The position numbers were made by a program, and so were the translations under genes. Below, piece by piece: positions 34,445-43,417 of a stretch of 64,000 nucleotides of DNA. The stretch covers positions 1 to 64,000 of the forward strand of contig CALKYE010000114.1 in assembly GCA_938003765.1 (NCBI GenBank), read 5' to 3'. This DNA comes from an uncultured Planctomycetia bacterium (GTDB lineage: Bacteria; Planctomycetota; UBA1135; GCA-002686595). The notes below the pieces were generated by a model. That model worked only from the letters and a program-made list of their open reading frames with translations. It had not been told where the DNA came from and made no database searches. Numbering within the stretch: the first letter of the stretch is position 1; every line of letters begins with the position of its first letter.

Positions 34445-37400
34445 TCAGGCCCACACGACGAGGTCGTCGAGCCCTTCGTCGATCGGTCCGTTGCTCAGCG
34501 CACGAACGCGCAGCCCGTACGCGAAGTTGCCCGAGCGCGTCACGCGCTGTGACCCGCGGAAGAGCTGCACGCCGTCGACCGGAGCGCCCGCGGGCGCCAG
34601 AGGCGCGAGGATCGGATTGCGCAGGTCGGCCCCGTCCTTGGCGTGACCCAGGACGAGTTCGACGCGCACGGCTGCGGGCTCGAGGCCGGCGAGCTTGACC
34701 TTCACGCGCGCTTCGACGGCGTCGCCGACGTGCAGCCCCGCGAGCTCGCTGACCTGCGCCTCGAGGATGCGCAACTCGCCGAACGACTTGTGCAGCGCCG
34801 CGCGCTGGTCGGAGCGCGAGCGCAGCAGCGCGAAGCGATCCCGGCCGAGCTCGCGAGCTCGCACCGCCATGTGCACGTACGCGCGATCGCGGTACTCGCC
34901 GACCATGCGGTCGGTGTTGAACCAGGTCGGAATGGTCTCGAGGTTGCGCACGCAGCGCTCGAGCCAGCGCCGCGGCACGCCGTCGGCATCGCGCTCGAAG
35001 AACAGCGGCAGCACTTCCTCGCCCAGCAGGCGCGCGATGTCGGCGCTGTCGAACTCGTCCTGGTGCGACGCGCTCGGCCAGGTGCGGCCCTCGCCGATGT
35101 TCCAGCCGTTGCGGCCGTCGTAGCCCTCGATCCACCAGCCGTCCGGCACGGACAGGTTCAGTCCGCCGTTGGCGGAGACCTTCATGCCCGACGTGCCGCT
35201 GGCCTCGAGGTTGCGCACGGGATTGTTGAGCCACACGTCCACGCCCTGCACGAGCGCGCGCGCCAGCTCCATGTCGTAGTCCTCGAGGAAGAACACGCGG
35301 CCGGCGAACTCCTTGCGGCGAGTGAGCTCGACCACCGCCTTGAGGATCTCCTGGCCCTGCGTGTCGCGCGGATGCGCCTTGCCCGCGAAGAACACGCGCA
35401 GCGGCCGTTCGCTCTGCTCGAACAGCGCGCGCAGTCGCTCGAGGTCGCGGAAGATCAGGTTGGCGCGCTTGTAGGGAGCGAAGCGCCGGGCGAAGCCGAC
35501 GAGGAGCGCGTTCTCATCCAGGCCCGCGACCACGCTCGACATGAGCGCGGGGCTGTCGTGGCGCTCGAGGAACGCGCGCTCGACGTTGTCCTTGGCGCGC
35601 GCGAGCAGCGTGCGGCGCAACTCGCGGCGCACGCGCCACAACTCGGCCAGGTCGAGGTGTCGCGCTCGCGCGGACAGATCGGCGCCGGAGATCGGCCGTT
35701 CGCTGGCGCCCACGAGCGCCGCCACGCTCGGGTGGGTCCACGTCGGAAGGTGAATGCCGTTGGTGACGGCGTGCACCGGGATCTCGCTCTTGAGGAGCTT
35801 GGGCCAGTAGCCGCGCAAGAGATCCTTGGACACCTCGCCGTGCAGTCGACTCACGCCGTTCACGAACCCCGCGAAGCCCAGCGCGAGGTAGGTCATGTTG
35901 AAGCTGGCGCGATCCTCGGCGGTCTGGCCCAGGCCGAGGAAGCGCTCCCACGTCACGCCGAGCCAGCTCTCGATGTTCGAGAAGTAGCGCCGCATCAAGT
36001 CCTCGCCGAAGCGATCGTGTCCGGCGGGCACGGGCGTGTGCGTGGTGAACACGGTGTTCGAGCGCACCAACTCGCGCGCCTGCTCGAACGTCAGTCCGTG
36101 CGCGGAGATCAACTGCCCGACGCGGCTGAGCACGAGGAACGCCGCGTGACCTTCGTTGATGTGCCAGACCGAGGGCTGGATGCCCATCGCCTTGAGCAGC
36201 TTTGCGCCGCCGCGGCCCAGGACGATCTCCTGGCGCAGCCGGTGCTCGTGGTCGCCGCCGTAGAGCTGCCGCGTGATGGCGCGGTCTTCGGGGCGATTGG
36301 ATTCGACGTCGGAGTCGAGCAGGTACAGGTCCGTGCGGCCGACCGCGACCTTCCAGGCGCGCAGTCGCAGCTCCGAGGAGGGCATGTGCACCAGCACTTC
36401 GAGCGGCAGGCCGCGCGCGTCGCGCACGAGCTCGAGCGGCAGGTTGCGCGGATCGTTGAACGCGTCCTCGGCGAGTTGTTCGCCGGTCGCCGTGATGCGC
36501 TGGCGCAGGTAACCCGCGCGGTAGAACAAGCCGATGCCGACCAGCGGCAGTCCCACGTCGCTGGCTGACTTGAGGTGGTCTCCCGCGAGGATGCCCAGTC
36601 CGCCGCTGTACACGCGCAGCGACTCGTGGACGCCGAACTCAGCGCTGAAGTAGGCGATCGGATGCTCGGCGGTGATCTCGCCGACCGACATCGTCGGCTT
36701 GGCGGCCATGTACGCGTCGAAGCGCGCGAGCACGCTCTCGAGCTTGGCCACGAACGCCGCGTCGGCCGCCTTCGAGGTCAGATCCTCGGGGAACACCGAG
36801 CGCAGGAACGCGACCGGATTGCGGCAGGCGGTGGTCCATCCGACGGGCGAGATCTCTTCGAACAGCGAGCTCGCCTGCGGGTCCCAGCACCAGTAGTAGT
36901 TGCGCGCCAGGCGCTCGATCCCGGCGAGTTCGGGCGGCAGCGTGGCCGACACCTGGAAGTTGAACAGCCGCGGGCGATGGGCCTCGGTCGTCGGCGCGAC
37001 GCTCAAGTTCACGCGCGCGCGGAAGCTCGTGGCGGGCAACTGCGCTGCGCGCGCCTTCGCGGCCGCTGCGGCTGAATCGAAGGCCGCGTAGTAGCGCAGC
37101 ACCAGATCCCTCCACGCCGTGCGCTCGGCCGTTCGACGACAGGTCTCGCGCATGCCGGGGCGCGCGATGTCCTCTTGCACGAAGCGCTCGATGCCGCGCG
37201 CGAGCTCGGCCGCCGAGTCCACGTCGTTGACGCCCGCGCGCGCGAGCACCCACACGCCGTCCTCGAGCGAGAGTTGCTGCGCCTTGGCCCACAGTCCAAA
37301 GCCCGCGAGGTCGGTGGTGACCGTCGGCACGCCGACCGCGAGGCTCTCCTCCGGCGTGTAGCCCCACGGCTCGTAGAACGAGGGGAACAGCGAGAGGTCC

Positions 37401-38656
37401 GCCGCGCGCAGCACGGCCTCGTAGGGCAGGTTGAACAGCCCGTCCTTCTCGTGCAGGTAGATCGGGACCTGCACGACGCTCACGCGGTCGAGCGGCTTGT
37501 TGTCGAGCCCCAGCCGCTTGGTCGCCTGCTGGATCGGATCGTTGTCGGGATCGATCAGGTTGTGGGTCGAGATGCCCACGCTCGCGCTGTCCGCGCCGAT
37601 CCCTTCCTCGAGTCGCTGCCGCAGACCTTGGCACACGCCCGACTGTCCCGCGGGCACGGTCATGAACAGCACGACGGGTCGCCCGGCGTGCGAGTTGACC
37701 TGCGCGCAGGCCTCGAGCAACAGATCGATGCCCTTGTTGTGGAACTCGTAGCGCCCCGAGTTGAGCAGCACGACCGCGTCGTCGACGTTGCGGCCGAGGA
37801 ACAACCGCGCCACGTCGAGCATGCGCTTGCGCGCTTCGTCGCGGCCGATGGGGCCCGCGAGTTCGTCGACCACCGCGAGGTCGATGCCGTTGGGCAGCAG
37901 CGGGTCGGGGCCGCGGCCGAGCAGCAGCTTGGCCTCGCTCGCCGTGATGTCGCTCACGGTCGTGAACACGTCCGACTCGCGCGCGCAGACCGTCTCCATC
38001 GAGTGCTTCGAACGCACGCCGACGTCGGTGGCGGCTTGCTCGGGCGTGCGCCCGGCGAGTCCTTCAGCGGGCGTCTTGCCCGAGCTCGACACGCTGCGGC
38101 CGAGGATCGTCGCGTGCGTCGTGAACACGGTGCCGACCGACGGCGCGCGGTCCTTGAGGTACAGCAGTCCCGAGCCCGTCATCCACTCGTGGAACTGCGC
38201 GACGGCGACGCCGCCGGTGCGCGCGCCGTAGGTCTGCATCCAGCGCTCGATGACCATGCCGGCGGCCCAGCCGAACATCACCGGCTCGTCGTAGTCCCAG
38301 CCGCCCGAGATCGAGTCGACCTTGAACTTCTCCCACAGGCTCGCGAGCACCTCGTTCTTCTTCGCGAACAGCCCCGAGAACTCGACCAGGATCGTGCGCG
38401 GGCGACCCGGGATCTTCCAGCGGCCGACGCGCACCGGCGCGCCCAGCGCGCGGCAGCTCTCGGCGAACGCTTCGAAGCCGCTCTCCTCCTCGAACACCTC
38501 GGAGGCTTCGCGCCCGCCGAGCATCCACGGGCCGATGGCGACGTAGTCCTCGCCGAAGCGGTCGACCAGCGTCTTGGCCTTGGTCGAGACGACGGTGTGG
38601 ATGCCGCCGACCTTGTTGCAGACTTCCCAACTGACTTCGAACAGCGTGAAACTCAC
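34445..38656 (-). CDS. fused glycogen synthase (GT3-like) and alpha-glucan phosphorylase (GT35)
   Basis: A 1403-residue two-enzyme protein. Residues 1-560 resemble eukaryotic-type glycogen synthase: FEVSWEVCNKVGGIHTV, GRYEFHNKGIDLLLEA and FYEPWGYTPEESLAVGVP. Residues about 575-1270 are an alpha-glucan phosphorylase with the PLP lysine K1159 in GTSGMKVSANGG, LGRGG, HTPVPAGHDRF and NGIHLPTW. A beta-rich tail ends the chain. The first half adds glucose from a nucleotide sugar and the second removes it as glucose-1-phosphate. GTG 38656, ten bases after the GH57 stop, is preferred to a TTG at 38686. Related fusions are, as far as I recall, known in a few phyla, but this reading was not checked by search. 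Confidence 0.88.
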   Translation of the reverse strand: MSFTLFEVSWEVCNKVGGIHTVVSTKAKTLVDRFGEDYVAIGPWMLGGREASEVFEEESGFEAFAESCRALGAPVRVGRWKIPGRPRTILVEFSGLFAKKNEVLASLWEKFKVDSISGGWDYDEPVMFGWAAGMVIERWMQTYGARTGGVAVAQFHEWMTGSGLLYLKDRAPSVGTVFTTHATILGRSVSSSGKTPAEGLAGRTPEQAATDVGVRSKHSMETVCARESDVFTTVSDITASEAKLLLGRGPDPLLPNGIDLAVVDELAGPIGRDEARKRMLDVARLFLGRNVDDAVVLLNSGRYEFHNKGIDLLLEACAQVNSHAGRPVVLFMTVPAGQSGVCQGLRQRLEEGIGADSASVGISTHNLIDPDNDPIQQATKRLGLDNKPLDRVSVVQVPIYLHEKDGLFNLPYEAVLRAADLSLFPSFYEPWGYTPEESLAVGVPTVTTDLAGFGLWAKAQQLSLEDGVWVLARAGVNDVDSAAELARGIERFVQEDIARPGMRETCRRTAERTAWRDLVLRYYAAFDSAAAAAKARAAQLPATSFRARVNLSVAPTTEAHRPRLFNFQVSATLPPELAGIERLARNYYWCWDPQASSLFEEISPVGWTTACRNPVAFLRSVFPEDLTSKAADAAFVAKLESVLARFDAYMAAKPTMSVGEITAEHPIAYFSAEFGVHESLRVYSGGLGILAGDHLKSASDVGLPLVGIGLFYRAGYLRQRITATGEQLAEDAFNDPRNLPLELVRDARGLPLEVLVHMPSSELRLRAWKVAVGRTDLYLLDSDVESNRPEDRAITRQLYGGDHEHRLRQEIVLGRGGAKLLKAMGIQPSVWHINEGHAAFLVLSRVGQLISAHGLTFEQARELVRSNTVFTTHTPVPAGHDRFGEDLMRRYFSNIESWLGVTWERFLGLGQTAEDRASFNMTYLALGFAGFVNGVSRLHGEVSKDLLRGYWPKLLKSEIPVHAVTNGIHLPTWTHPSVAALVGASERPISGADLSARARHLDLAELWRVRRELRRTLLARAKDNVERAFLERHDSPALMSSVVAGLDENALLVGFARRFAPYKRANLIFRDLERLRALFEQSERPLRVFFAGKAHPRDTQGQEILKAVVELTRRKEFAGRVFFLEDYDMELARALVQGVDVWLNNPVRNLEASGTSGMKVSANGGLNLSVPDGWWIEGYDGRNGWNIGEGRTWPSASHQDEFDSADIARLLGEEVLPLFFERDADGVPRRWLERCVRNLETIPTWFNTDRMVGEYRDRAYVHMAVRARELGRDRFALLRSRSDQRAALHKSFGELRILEAQVSELAGLHVGDAVEARVKVKLAGLEPAAVRVELVLGHAKDGADLRNPILAPLAPAGAPVDGVQLFRGSQRVTRSGNFAYGLRVRALSNGPIDEGLDDLVVWA

Positions 38657-38666
38657 AGGGGGCAAC

Positions 38667-39902
38667 TCAGCTCGCTGATGCGGCAATTTGTTCCTCGTCG
38701 AGCGTCCCGAGCGCCGCGCGGATGCGCCGCGCCAGGTCGTCGTGAACGTTCATGAACGAGATGAACGCGTCGTGGGGGGTGGCGTAGGGGGAGAAGTACT
38801 TGTGCACGTCCCCATCGGAAAAGAACTTGGTGCACATGTAGTAGACGTGGTCGGAGGTCGAGAGCCTGCGCCACTCGAGGTACGGCTCGACGATCCCGGC
38901 TCGCGCCAGCCTCCAGGCGTCGGGCAGCAGTTGGTACAGCGCCTCGTGCGCCGCCTTCTGCATCTGATTGCCCAGCCAGGCGGTGAGGTCGCGCTCCGCA
39001 TCAGCCCAGGAAATCGCGCGCGGGATGTCGAGGCGCGCCACGGGGTCGAGTTCGCGACCGACCTGGGCCGGTGTGGCGAACGAGAGCTTGCCGGTCGCCA
39101 GGCACGCGGCGGGCAGCTCGCGCATGAAGCGGAAGATGCCGGTCGACTCCCACTGGTGCTCGCCGAAGGTCTCGTAGTCCATGAAGAGCCCGACGAACTT
39201 CTCGCGCGGACCCAGCGCGGCGAGCCAGCCGGCGAAGCGCTCGGGGCTGAGCGGATACTCGGGCCACTCCTTGTTGGAGAAGCGGAAGGCGATGTCGTCC
39301 GAGTAGCGGTACGAGCGCAGCAGGAGCTTGATCTTCTCGCAGCCCTCGGGGCGGTACACGCGGTGCGGGCTGCGCCAGCCCAGCAGCGGATCCGCGCCCT
39401 CGCCCAGGATCACGTCGAAGCCCAGCTCCTCGGCGCGGCGCGCGATCGGGTTCGAGATCACCAGCTCGGTGTTGCGGAAGGTCGTCGGACGCCGGCCGAA
39501 GAGCTTCTCGATGCGCTCGGCGTGGCTGATCACCTGGCGGTCGAACTCGTCGATCGAGACCAGCGACGCCAGCGAGTGGCTGGCGGTCTCGCCGAGGAAC
39601 TCGACCTGCCCCGTGGCGGCCAGCGCCTGGAAGCTCGCGAGCGCCTCGGGCGACCACAGCTCGAACTGATCCAACGCGGTGCCGCTGATCGAGAAGGCGC
39701 AGCGGAACTGCTCGCCGTGCCGCTCGATGGCCTCGAGCAGCAGCTTGTTCATCGGCAGGTAGCACTTCTCCGCGACGCGTCGAACGATGCGCGCGTTCTC
39801 GGACTGGTCGAAGCGCTCGGCGCCGGCGCCGATGTCGAAGAACGAGAAGCGCCGCAGCCGGAAGGGCTGGTGCACTTGGAAGTAGAAGACGACACGTCGC
39901 AT
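38667..39902 (-). CDS. glycoside hydrolase family 57 (alpha-amylase/branching-type)
   Basis: A 411-residue GH57 enzyme acting on alpha-glucans. Expected motifs: FYFQVHQPFRLR at the start, E105 in VEFLGETASHSL (likely nucleophile) and D242 in GLFMDYETFGEH (likely acid/base), plus AISWADAERDLTAW near the end. Hydrolytic, glucanotransferase or branching activity cannot be separated from sequence alone; its place before glycogen synthase-phosphorylase fits processing of glycogen. ATG 39902 has a GGGAGA site six bases upstream. Confidence 0.9.
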   Translation of the reverse strand: MRRVVFYFQVHQPFRLRRFSFFDIGAGAERFDQSENARIVRRVAEKCYLPMNKLLLEAIERHGEQFRCAFSISGTALDQFELWSPEALASFQALAATGQVEFLGETASHSLASLVSIDEFDRQVISHAERIEKLFGRRPTTFRNTELVISNPIARRAEELGFDVILGEGADPLLGWRSPHRVYRPEGCEKIKLLLRSYRYSDDIAFRFSNKEWPEYPLSPERFAGWLAALGPREKFVGLFMDYETFGEHQWESTGIFRFMRELPAACLATGKLSFATPAQVGRELDPVARLDIPRAISWADAERDLTAWLGNQMQKAAHEALYQLLPDAWRLARAGIVEPYLEWRRLSTSDHVYYMCTKFFSDGDVHKYFSPYATPHDAFISFMNVHDDLARRIRAALGTLDEEQIAASAS

Positions 39903-40139
39903 GCGCTCTCCCGCACTAGATACACGTTCGGAGGCGCCGGCGCACGCGCCACGTGAGCGGGCTTTCAGCGGCGAGCGGTTGATGCTGGCGCGCAGCGCAG
40001 GCGCGGGACTCGTCCAGTTCCGAGCGCGGCGAGCGGTTCGCTTGAGCTCGCGGCGCCCCTGCGATCGCCGACGCGGCCTCGAGCTCCCGCCTGCGCCTCC
40101 CGCGCACGCCTCGGGTCCGCGCTGACGTCAGGAGTTCGC

Positions 40140-41792
40140 ATGACAATTCACAACGACGCGCAGTCGCGTCCGGTCGATCCGGCCGACGCCACTTCGCCCA
40201 TGGACGAGATCTTCCCTCCGCCGCCCAAGCGCTCTGCGCCGCCGCCCGTCGCGACGCACTCGGAAGCTCCGCCTCCGGCGGCTCCGGCCCTCGACGTGCG
40301 CGCCACGTTCGACTCGCTCCAGCTCGTGAACTCGATCCGCGACGCCGTGGTGCGCGACATCGTCGACAAGGACTCGGCGCGCCTGGCCGACGCTCTCTCG
40401 GTCCGCCTCGCGCCGCAGTTGCGCGATCAGATCAAGACCGGCGTCTCGGCGGAGTTCGCGGATCGCGCGAAGGTGTTCGGTGCGATCGCGGGCGTCGGCG
40501 GGCTTGTGCTCGGGTTCGTGGGGTATCAGTCGCTGGCGAGCAGTCTCGAGGTGTCCACCAAGCAGGCGGCGCAAGAGGCCGCTGTGGCTGCGGCGGAATC
40601 CGAGGTCAAACGGCGCTCCGACGGAGTCGTGGCCGACATGCGTTCGATGCGCGATGGCCTCGTCGACCAAGTCAAGCGCGACCGCGAGCTCATCGATCGC
40701 TCGCTCGCGACGGCGCAGCAGGTGGCTGTCGACGCCATGTTGCGTGTCACGGATCACGCCAATGTCACCTCTCGGGATTTCAACAAGCAGATCCAAGAGA
40801 GCACCAAGCAGCTCATCGGCGAAGCGCGCGTGGCCGCCGTTGCGGAGGTTGATCGAGCCAAGCTCGACTTGCGCACGGAGTACGAGCGTTCCCAGGCTGC
40901 TATCGCTCGCCTGGCGGCGGAGAAGAGCGCGGAGATCAAGTCCGCTGGAGACATCTTCAAGACACAGGTCTCCAGTCTGCGCGCGCAGCAAGCCGGCGGG
41001 GCGCCGGCCTCCGCGTCGGAGACTCGTCCGAGTTCCGAACCCGACGATGTTCGCCGGCAGGAGCGCATGGAGCGTGCGATGCAACTGGATGCCGAGCGCC
41101 GCTTCGACCTCCAATCCATGCTCGATGTCGCCGGGCGTTTCGAAGACTCCCGCGACTCTCGCGGCTACCGCTCGGTGTTCGACCCGGTCTACAACTTCCC
41201 TTCGGGCTACACCGCAGCCGAGCGCCAGCAGGTCGCTGCGTTGCTCACCGCCGACTGGATTCCGCCCCAGGAGCGTCGTTCCACGGCGATCGAGTTGTTG
41301 ATCGCGGCGCTGCGCTCGGAAGACCCCGAAATGTTCGCTCTGGCGGAGCGCGTGTACGACTCGAACCTGTACACGGTGAACCAACCCGTCGATCCGTTCA
41401 TCGCGTTCGTCAAGTTGGCGTTTCGCGAGCGTGGCTCGGCGGAAGCGCGCGCGCAGTTCGGACGTGTCGATCCCAAGTCTCTGACGCTGCGCGGCCGCCT
41501 GAACTTCGCCTACATCGGCAAAGCAGTGGGGGAAGTCTCCGGGGCCGAGTCCGTTCTGCACGACGCGATCGACGAGCTGTTCGTGAAGGACGGCGACGTG
41601 GCCTACATCGATCGCTACACCGACTACACGTCTGCTGCTCATGTGCTCGACGTGCTCTTGCGCGCGCCGGTCGTCGAGAAGGAGCGCGTGATCGTCGCCG
41701 TTCAACGCATCAAGGGCCTGATCTTCAAGTCCGACAACGACCCCGACCCCTTCGAGTTGCGCAAGCGCATCGACGAGTTCCTCGGGAGTTAG
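40140..41792 (+). CDS. coiled-coil membrane protein of unknown function
   Basis: A 550-residue protein. Residues 1-50 are Pro-rich and disordered. One membrane segment lies at about 109-130 (VFGAIAGVGGLVLGFVGYQS). Residues 135-300 are long, charged and probably coiled coil (EVKRRSDGVVADMRSM, AAVAEVDRAKLDLRTE). The last 230 residues are helical repeats without a motif I recognise. Its third-position G+C looks slightly lower than that of its neighbours, by eye. An AGGAG site six bases before ATG 40140 supports the start. It interrupts the glycogen cluster on the opposite strand and could be unrelated to it. Confidence 0.7.
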   Translation: MTIHNDAQSRPVDPADATSPMDEIFPPPPKRSAPPPVATHSEAPPPAAPALDVRATFDSLQLVNSIRDAVVRDIVDKDSARLADALSVRLAPQLRDQIKTGVSAEFADRAKVFGAIAGVGGLVLGFVGYQSLASSLEVSTKQAAQEAAVAAAESEVKRRSDGVVADMRSMRDGLVDQVKRDRELIDRSLATAQQVAVDAMLRVTDHANVTSRDFNKQIQESTKQLIGEARVAAVAEVDRAKLDLRTEYERSQAAIARLAAEKSAEIKSAGDIFKTQVSSLRAQQAGGAPASASETRPSSEPDDVRRQERMERAMQLDAERRFDLQSMLDVAGRFEDSRDSRGYRSVFDPVYNFPSGYTAAERQQVAALLTADWIPPQERRSTAIELLIAALRSEDPEMFALAERVYDSNLYTVNQPVDPFIAFVKLAFRERGSAEARAQFGRVDPKSLTLRGRLNFAYIGKAVGEVSGAESVLHDAIDELFVKDGDVAYIDRYTDYTSAAHVLDVLLRAPVVEKERVIVAVQRIKGLIFKSDNDPDPFELRKRIDEFLGS

Positions 41793-41802
41793 AGCGCGGC
41801 GC

Positions 41803-43398
41803 TCAACTCACGAGTTCGCCATACACCTCGCGCAGCCGGCGGCCGCGGTCGAGCCAGCTCATGGCTCGCACCTCGTCGCCGCCGGCGGCGCGCACGTGTT
41901 CGCGCAGCGCGGGGTAGCGCAAGAGCGCCACGATCTTGTTGGCGATCTCGTCCACGTCCCAGAAGTCGACCTTGAGGGCGTTCGAGAGCACTTCGGACAC
42001 GCCGCTCTGGCGCGAGACGATCACGGGCGTGTCGAGCGCGAGCGCTTCGAGCGGGGAGATGCCGAAGGGCTCGGAGACCGACGGCATCACGTACACGTCG
42101 GCCATGGCGTAGATGCGCTCGACGTCGGGGCCCTTGAGGAACCCGGTGAAGTGCACGTGCCGCGCGAGGCCCAGGCGCGCGGCGCGCTCGACCATCTTGG
42201 GCAGCATGTCGCCGGCGCCGACCATCACGAACTTCACGTTCGGCTCGACTTCGACGACGCGGCGCGCGGCTTCCAGGAAGTACTCCGGACCCTTCTGGAA
42301 GGTCACGCGGCCCAGGAACAGCACGATCGGCTCCGGCAGCGACTTGGTCGTGCGCAGGCGCTCGCGCTGCTCGGTGCGCGTCACAGCGTTGTGCACCACG
42401 CGCAGCCTCTCGTCGCTCGCGTGGTAGCGCGTGCGCAGGATGCCGGCGGTGTAGTGGCTCACGCACACCACGCGGCTGGCGACCTCGACGCCGTGCTGCT
42501 CGATGCGTCGGATGCGCTCGTCGGGGTGGTCGCCGCTGCGGTCGTACTCGCTGGCGTGCACGTGCGCGACGAGCGGAACTCCCAGGCGCTGCGCGGCCAG
42601 CTCGCCGGCGGGGAACGTCATCCAGTCGTGCGCGTGGACGAGATCGAAGCGCTCGGTCGCGACCAGCTCGGCCACGCAGCGCGCGTAGCGCTCCACTTCG
42701 CCGAACAAGTCGGCGCCGTAGTCGCCGCGGAACTCCAAGCGCTCGCACACGGCGCGCGGCGGGGCGGACGGCGCGGGGGCCGGAGATTGGAGCGCCGGCG
42801 CGGGAAGAGGATGCGCGAGCGGCTCGGCCGAACTGGGCTCGCGTGATGGGTTCAGCTCAGCGAGCGGCGTGTGCGCGCGCTCGAAGGACTGCTCGGCGCG
42901 CTCGCTCGTCGCCGCAGCACCGCGTCGCTCGCCCTCGGCCAGTCGCGCGAGCCAGCGCTCGTACTGCGCCGCGGTGAAGTACGCCGAGAGCGGCTCGTCG
43001 CTTCGATCGTTCTCGACGAACGTGTGGCGCGGCGCGACGGGTGCGGGCGCGCGCTCGTGCGGCGCAGGCGGCTGAACTGTGTTCTGCGCGGCCGAAGCGA
43101 GCGTTGCATTCGGCGCGCGCACTGAACTCTCCGTGTCGGAGCTGTTGGCGCCGCCGCTGCCATCAGAGTCGACGCCACGAGTCGAATTCGGCGGCGGGGC
43201 AAGCTCTCGCCGTAACCAGATCTGGTTCGCGCCGATCACGCGCGCGAAGCGCTGGTCCTCGTCGCCGCGCGCGCGTGGCACGACGAAGCACACCTCGACG
43301 CCCTCTGCGTGCAGACCCTCGCACAGGCCCAGGCACGCCGTGGCCAGTCCGCCGGTGATGTGCGGCGGGAACTCCCAGCCGAGCATGAGCACCTTCAC
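41803..43398 (-). CDS. GT4-type glycosyltransferase with a disordered insert
   Basis: A 531-residue GT-B glycosyltransferase. The N-terminal Rossmann domain starts with KVLMLGWEFPPHITGGLA. The C-terminal domain has VLFLGRVTFQKGPEYFLEA and the donor-site Glu region SVSEPFGISPLEALAL, typical of glycogen/starch synthase-like GT4 enzymes. Between the first and later parts of domain 1, roughly residues 65-215 are low-complexity (Pro/Ala/Ser/Glu). The sugar acceptor is unknown, but it directly follows the debranching enzyme, so glycogen or maltooligosaccharide is plausible. GTG 43398 is preceded by GGAGG. Confidence 0.85.
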   Translation of the reverse strand: MKVLMLGWEFPPHITGGLATACLGLCEGLHAEGVEVCFVVPRARGDEDQRFARVIGANQIWLRRELAPPPNSTRGVDSDGSGGANSSDTESSVRAPNATLASAAQNTVQPPAPHERAPAPVAPRHTFVENDRSDEPLSAYFTAAQYERWLARLAEGERRGAAATSERAEQSFERAHTPLAELNPSREPSSAEPLAHPLPAPALQSPAPAPSAPPRAVCERLEFRGDYGADLFGEVERYARCVAELVATERFDLVHAHDWMTFPAGELAAQRLGVPLVAHVHASEYDRSGDHPDERIRRIEQHGVEVASRVVCVSHYTAGILRTRYHASDERLRVVHNAVTRTEQRERLRTTKSLPEPIVLFLGRVTFQKGPEYFLEAARRVVEVEPNVKFVMVGAGDMLPKMVERAARLGLARHVHFTGFLKGPDVERIYAMADVYVMPSVSEPFGISPLEALALDTPVIVSRQSGVSEVLSNALKVDFWDVDEIANKIVALLRYPALREHVRAAGGDEVRAMSWLDRGRRLREVYGELVS

Positions 43399-43417
43399 GC
43401 GCCGCCTCCGCCGCCGT

